From Bacillota bacterium (GTDB lineage: Bacteria; Bacillota; Clostridia; Saccharofermentanales; DTU023): a DNA stretch of 10,921 nucleotides. Both the position numbers and the translations under genes were made by a program. The notes below the pieces were generated by a model. It was not told where the DNA came from. It saw nothing but the letters and a program-made list of their open reading frames with translations, and did no database searches. The stretch covers positions 1 to 10,921 of the forward strand of contig JAEWFX010000060.1 of the NCBI GenBank assembly GCA_023388605.1, read 5' to 3'. Shown in pieces: positions 6,771-10,921 of the stretch (position 1 is its first letter; each line of letters starts with the position of its first letter).

Positions 6771-8849
6771 ATGAGCCAAAAGTTTCAATTAGTAACTGAC
6801 TATCAGCCGACTGGCGATCAGCCGCAAGCTATCGATCGTCTGGTGAACGGTTTGGGTGCAGGTTTGTCAGCTCAGACCCTAAAAGGAGTTACTGGTTCGG
6901 GCAAAACTTTTACTATGGCTAATGTTATACAGCAGGTGCAACGTCCCACTTTAGTGATAGCTCACAACAAAACTTTAGCAGGTCAATTAGCAGCAGAGTT
7001 TCGCACCTTTTTCCCCGATAATGCTGTAGAGTTTTTTGTCTCTTACTATGACTACTATCAGCCTGAAGCATACATACCGGGTCGGGATATCTATATCGAA
7101 AAAGATTCGGCGATCAATGATGAGATCGAGCGCATGCGTCACTCTGCAACTTTTTCGTTGTTGGAGCGTCGAGATGTGATAGTGGTAGCGTCGGTGTCCT
7201 GTATCTACGGTTTAGGTTCGCCCAATGAATATAGAGATCTACGCGTCAATCTGCGTGAAGGTATGCAGAAAAGCCGTGAAGAAGTGATGGCTGAACTAGT
7301 GGCCACTCAGTATGAACGCAATGATTTCAACCAGATACACGGTACCTTCCGGGCACGTGGTGATGTATTAGAGATTTTTCCGCCAGGTGCTGACAATATC
7401 ATTATCCGTGTAGAGTTTTTTGGCGACGAGATAGATCGTATCACCGAGATAGACTATGTCACACGTAAGGTTATTTCAGGTAGAAAATATGTGATGATCT
7501 ATCCTGCTTCGCACTATGCTACAGGTAAAGAGAATATTCGCAGAGCTGCTATTTCGATACAAAATGAATTAGATGCTCGTGTAGCTGAACTCAATGAACA
7601 GGGGAAAATCCTCGAAGCTTATCGTCTAGAAGAACGTACTCGCTATGATTTAGAGTTATTGTTGGAAACAGGTTTTTGCAAAGGCATAGAAAATTATTCT
7701 CGTCATTTTGATGGCAGAGATCCTGGCACCCCTCCGTATACGCTCTTAGATTTTTTCCCCGAAGACTATCTTTTGATCATCGACGAATCGCACGAAACTG
7801 TGCCACAAATCAGAGGTATGTTCAACGGCGATCAAGCACGTAAAAAATCTCTGGTAGACTACGGTTTTCGTCTGCCATCTGCCTTTGATAATCGACCTCT
7901 CAATTTCAGTGAATTCGAACAACGTATGGGACAGACAATCTTCGTCTCAGCAACTCCTGGCAAATATGAACAAGAACATGCTGAACAAGAAGTACAGCAA
8001 ATTATTCGCCCCACTGGCTTGTTAGATCCTGTGATCGAAGTCCGGCCGCTCGCTGATCACAGCGATGATCTACTCAATGAGATCGTCAAAAATAACGAAC
8101 GAGGTGAACGTACCTTGGTCTTGACCCTGACGAAAAAGATGGCAGAAGACCTGTGTGAGTTTTTCGAGGATATGGGTCTGCGCGCCAAATATCTACATTC
8201 AGATATCAAGACCGTAGAACGTTTAGAGATACTCAGTCAATTGAGGGAAGGTGAGTTCGATGTTTTGATCGGCATCAATCTTCTGCGTGAAGGTTTGGAT
8301 CTTCCGGAGGTATCTTTGATCGCTATTCTCGAAGCTGACACAGTCGGCATGTTGCGTTCACGCACTGCACTGATTCAGATGATGGGCAGAGCAGCACGTA
8401 ATGTCAATGGCCGTGTTATCCTTTATGCAGACAGTGTCAGTGAAGCGATGTATCAAGCCATAACCGAGACGACAGAACGCCGTCAAATTCAGGAAGCGTA
8501 TAACCTGGAACACAATGTGATACCTCGCAGTGTCAGCAAGAAAATTTCCATTATTGAGAGTACAGGTTATCAGTCGACAGCTACAGGTGAGCACAAGGAA
8601 GCAAAAGCTGCTAAAGCACGCAAGGGCAAATCAGCAGCTTCTAGAGTTAAGAGCAACTACACCTACACTACAGACGACACTGAATTCAATTTGCTCTCAG
8701 TTGCTGAGATCAATAGTTTATCTGACGTAGAGTATACTGATTACATTAAATCAATAGAGGAAAAAATGGCTGCTGCCGTCAAAGTTTTGGCTTTTGAAGA
8801 GGCGGCAGATCTACGTGATTACTTGATAGAAATTAAGGGAAAGGTCTAG
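6771..8849 (+). CDS. uvrB: Excinuclease ABC subunit B
   Basis: UvrB is the damage-verifying helicase-like subunit of nucleotide excision repair. It is loaded on DNA by UvrA and recruits UvrC. The 692-residue protein is slightly longer than B. subtilis (661) or E. coli (673) UvrB. Visible features in order: Walker A GVTGSGKT at 39-46, the beta-hairpin YYDYYQPEAYIP at 92-103, IHGTFRARGDVLEIFPP in domain 2 near 189-205, the DEAD-type DESH at 338-341, VSATPG at 392-397, LREGLDLPEVSL at 505-516 and motif VI GRAARN at 539-544. A Lys/Ala-rich linker (about 604-628) leads to the UvrC-interacting UVR motif at about 655-690. Some usually constant positions near 518-538 differ (EADTVGM, QMMGR). The site GAGGAAG precedes the ATG. 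Neither uvrA nor uvrC is next to it, although in many Bacillota uvrA follows directly. Confidence 0.99.
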   Translation: MSQKFQLVTDYQPTGDQPQAIDRLVNGLGAGLSAQTLKGVTGSGKTFTMANVIQQVQRPTLVIAHNKTLAGQLAAEFRTFFPDNAVEFFVSYYDYYQPEAYIPGRDIYIEKDSAINDEIERMRHSATFSLLERRDVIVVASVSCIYGLGSPNEYRDLRVNLREGMQKSREEVMAELVATQYERNDFNQIHGTFRARGDVLEIFPPGADNIIIRVEFFGDEIDRITEIDYVTRKVISGRKYVMIYPASHYATGKENIRRAAISIQNELDARVAELNEQGKILEAYRLEERTRYDLELLLETGFCKGIENYSRHFDGRDPGTPPYTLLDFFPEDYLLIIDESHETVPQIRGMFNGDQARKKSLVDYGFRLPSAFDNRPLNFSEFEQRMGQTIFVSATPGKYEQEHAEQEVQQIIRPTGLLDPVIEVRPLADHSDDLLNEIVKNNERGERTLVLTLTKKMAEDLCEFFEDMGLRAKYLHSDIKTVERLEILSQLREGEFDVLIGINLLREGLDLPEVSLIAILEADTVGMLRSRTALIQMMGRAARNVNGRVILYADSVSEAMYQAITETTERRQIQEAYNLEHNVIPRSVSKKISIIESTGYQSTATGEHKEAKAAKARKGKSAASRVKSNYTYTTDDTEFNLLSVAEINSLSDVEYTDYIKSIEEKMAAAVKVLAFEEAADLRDYLIEIKGKV

Positions 8850-8853
8850 GAGG
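8848..8853 (+). promoter_or_regulatory. Ribosome binding site of the phosphohexomutase gene, overlapping the uvrB stop
   Basis: A perfect AGGAGG begins within the uvrB TAG stop (8847-8849) and stands four bases before ATG 8858. Ribosomes finishing uvrB would pass through it, so the two genes are likely coupled. Confidence 0.85.
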
Positions 8854-8857
8854 ACAT

Positions 8858-10591
8858 ATGGATTACCAGACTAAGTTTCAATTTTGGTTAGATCATCCAC
8901 AACTCGATGTCGAGACACAACAGGAGTTAGCCAATTTAACTCAAACTGAGCGAGAAGAACGCTTTTATAAGGACCTTGAATTTGGTACAGCTGGATTACG
9001 TGGTGTAATCGGTGCAGGTACTAACCGCATGAATTTTTATACTGTGGCAAAGGCGGCAGAAGGTTATGCTCAATTCTTTTTGTCGCAAGGTGAAGATTTT
9101 TGCGCTAGAGGTCTCGCTGTCTCCTATGATTCACGCCATCTATCGCCAGAATTCGCTCAGTTGACAGCACGTATTTTTGTCGATCGTGGCATCAAGGTCT
9201 ATGTCTCCGATGAACTTCGACCAGTGCCCATGCTCTCCTATGCCGTACGCCGTTTCGGTTGCGCCGGAGGTGTCATGATCACCGCTAGCCACAACCCAAA
9301 GCAGTACAACGGTTTCAAAGCGTACGGAGAAGATGGTGGACAATTAGCACCACAGGCAGCAGATCAAGTCGCTAAATTTATGAATCGGGTAGCAGATCCG
9401 ATCTCGCTATACCATCAAATCAGTGATTTAGATACAGCACGCAAAAGTCCTTTGTGGCACGATTTGTCCAGTGAATTCGACGAAGATTTCAATCAGATGT
9501 TGTTGAAGTTGAGCATCAATCCCGATGTCGTTAAAAGACAAAAAGATCTCAAAATCGTCTATACTCCCATCCACGGTTCTGGCAACAAACCGGTGCGCCG
9601 AGTGCTAAAATCTCTAGGTTTTGAACAAGTACTAGTCGTCAAAGAGCAAGAATTGCCAGACGAGAATTTCACGACTGCTCCTTATCCTAATCCCGAAACC
9701 AGAGAGGCTCTACAACTGGGTTTGCAATTGATGGAAGAGTCTGGTGCAGATCTCTTGATCGGTACTGATCCCGATGCAGATCGTACTGGTGTTGCAGTGC
9801 GTGATCACGAAGGTTCTTTGCAAGTTTTGAGCGGCAATCAAATCGGTATTTTGCTGATGGAATACATCCTCGAATCCAAACAACAACGCGGTGAATTACC
9901 CGACAAATCATTCTGTGTCAGCACTGTTGTCAGCAGTCGTCTACCTCAATTGATCGCCGATCATTATGGAGTAGATTTGACCAGAGTGTTGACAGGTTTC
10001 AAGTATATCGGTGAACAGATCAAAGAGCGTGATGAACACGGCGACGAACATTTCCAATTCGGTTATGAGGAGAGTTTTGGTTATCTCGCAGGAACAGAAG
10101 TGCGTGATAAGGATGCTGTCGTAAGCTGTATGCTGATCGCTGAGATGGCGGCTGTAGCTGCCGACCAAGGTCAGACTCTATACGATCGTCTGCAAAATAT
10201 CTACAAAAAATATGGCTATGCCAGTGAAAAGACCATAGCTATAGCTCGCGAAGGTAAGTCTGGTTCAGAGAAGATCGCTAAATTTATGCAATATCTGCGT
10301 GAAAATAAAGCTGATGTCTTAGCTCCTCTAGCAGTTGAATCAGTTACCGACTATCAAGTAGGAGAACACTACGATCTAACAAGTGGTGAGAAGAGCGAGG
10401 TCGATTTGCCCAAGAGCAATGTCTTGATCTTCAATCTCAGCGGCATCGATTGGCTATGTGCTCGCCCCTCTGGCACTGAACCCAAGGTCAAGATCTATTT
10501 GGGTTTCTATGACACTGAACAGAGTTTAGCTGATGCCAAACTGGCCATAGCCCTGGAAATAATAGATAAAATTGTCGAAAGCCAACTATAG
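8858..10591 (+). CDS. pgcA: Phospho-sugar mutase, alpha-phosphoglucomutase type (PgcA/YhxB-like)
   Basis: Members of this family interconvert glucose 1-phosphate and glucose 6-phosphate (some act on other hexose or pentose phosphates), feeding UDP-glucose, glycolipid and wall-polymer synthesis. The 577 residues match the PgcA class (B. subtilis about 581) rather than the shorter GlmM. The substrate/phosphate motif GTAGLRG is at 43-49, the phosphoserine loop TASHNP at 142-147 (catalytic Ser144), the Mg-binding DPDADR at 304-309, the sugar-binding GYEESFG at 402-408 and the C-terminal phosphate-binding RPSGTEPK at 536-543. All four active-site parts are intact. Substrate choice (glucose versus mannose or deoxyribose phosphate) cannot be fixed from sequence alone. 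It sits between uvrB (8 bases before) and dnaE (no gap), so it is probably co-transcribed with repair and replication genes. Confidence 0.93.
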   Translation: MDYQTKFQFWLDHPQLDVETQQELANLTQTEREERFYKDLEFGTAGLRGVIGAGTNRMNFYTVAKAAEGYAQFFLSQGEDFCARGLAVSYDSRHLSPEFAQLTARIFVDRGIKVYVSDELRPVPMLSYAVRRFGCAGGVMITASHNPKQYNGFKAYGEDGGQLAPQAADQVAKFMNRVADPISLYHQISDLDTARKSPLWHDLSSEFDEDFNQMLLKLSINPDVVKRQKDLKIVYTPIHGSGNKPVRRVLKSLGFEQVLVVKEQELPDENFTTAPYPNPETREALQLGLQLMEESGADLLIGTDPDADRTGVAVRDHEGSLQVLSGNQIGILLMEYILESKQQRGELPDKSFCVSTVVSSRLPQLIADHYGVDLTRVLTGFKYIGEQIKERDEHGDEHFQFGYEESFGYLAGTEVRDKDAVVSCMLIAEMAAVAADQGQTLYDRLQNIYKKYGYASEKTIAIAREGKSGSEKIAKFMQYLRENKADVLAPLAVESVTDYQVGEHYDLTSGEKSEVDLPKSNVLIFNLSGIDWLCARPSGTEPKVKIYLGFYDTEQSLADAKLAIALEIIDKIVESQL

Positions 10592-10921
10592 ATGACAGCA
10601 GATTTTGTTCATTTACATCTGCATACTGAGTACAGTCTGCTCGATGGTGCCAACCGTATCGAGCGATTAGCTGAGCGTGTCGAAGAACTAGGTATGAAAG
10701 CCTGTGGTATCTCCGATCACGGCGTTATGTTCGGCGTGATCGATTTTTATCGTGCGATGAAAAAGCGAGGCATCAAACCGATTATCGGCATTGAAGCTTA
10801 TGTTGCGCCACGCTCACTTTACGAAAAGGAGAGCAGAGAAGATCGCTCTCCTTATCATCTGTTGTTGATCGCCGAAAATGATATCGGTTATCGCAATCTC
10901 TGCCAGCTATCTTCCATCAGT
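10592..10921 (+). CDS. dnaE: DNA polymerase III alpha subunit, PHP domain (3' end outside window)
   Basis: The first 110 codons are open to the window edge. They read as the N-terminal PHP domain of DnaE: FVHLHLHTEYSLLDGA at 5-20, GISDHGVMFGVIDFY at 39-53, and GIKPIIGIEAYVAP at 60-73. Metal-type ligands H9, H11, D18, H43 and E68 are all present, unlike the degenerate PHP of E. coli DnaE, so a metal-binding PHP domain is plausible. The start follows the pgcA stop with no gap (TAG then ATG), and I see no clear Shine-Dalgarno in front, so translation is likely by re-initiation. The full gene would be about 3.4 kb. It could be a replicative or a PolC-accompanying DnaE; the remaining domains are needed to tell, but PolC itself does not begin with PHP. 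Confidence 0.96.
   Translation, partial: MTADFVHLHLHTEYSLLDGANRIERLAERVEELGMKACGISDHGVMFGVIDFYRAMKKRGIKPIIGIEAYVAPRSLYEKESREDRSPYHLLLIAENDIGYRNLCQLSSIS

Noticed and set aside
8530..8730. 66-codon alternative frame inside the uvrB linker region
   Set aside because: It lies wholly inside uvrB, which is intact through its UVR motif, and has no independent support.

Overview
This is an ordinary, densely packed stretch of core bacterial chromosome, with eleven protein genes and almost no intergenic space. It suggests Bacillota, probably Clostridia. The order rsgA-rpe-thiN matches the Bacillus subtilis cpgA-rpe-yloS block, TmcAL (YlbM family) and PyrR are typical of this phylum, and most genes have AGGAGG-like ribosome binding sites. 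GC is about 44% from sampled lines. Genus or species cannot be named from this evidence. There is no RNA gene, mobile element, CRISPR array or large repeat, and no gene-free stretch over about 100 bases.

Region 1 (1-2223, + strand) holds the end of a co-directional operon: rsgA (5' end outside the window), rpe and thiN. Region 2 (2236-5464, - strand) is a three-gene translation operon read as rsuA, tmcAL, tyrS. It converges on thiN with 12 bases between stop codons. A hairpin plus U-run that looks like its intrinsic terminator lies inside the 3' coding part of thiN. Region 3 (5465-5566) is a roughly 100-base divergent promoter region. Region 4 (5567-10921, + strand) is a tight operon: pyrR, a family 4 uracil-DNA glycosylase, uvrB, a phosphohexomutase (pgcA-like) and the first 110 codons of dnaE, which runs off the window.

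Functionally, one divergent arm serves translation: 16S rRNA pseudouridylation, tRNA-Met wobble acetylation and tyrosyl-tRNA charging. The other serves nucleotide and genome maintenance: pyrimidine sensing or uracil salvage, uracil removal from DNA, nucleotide excision repair and replication, with a sugar-phosphate mutase in between. I found no convincing new biological system. The items most worth a second look are the terminator embedded in thiN, the pyrR-UDG overlap heading a repair/replication operon, and the apparent excess of GATC.
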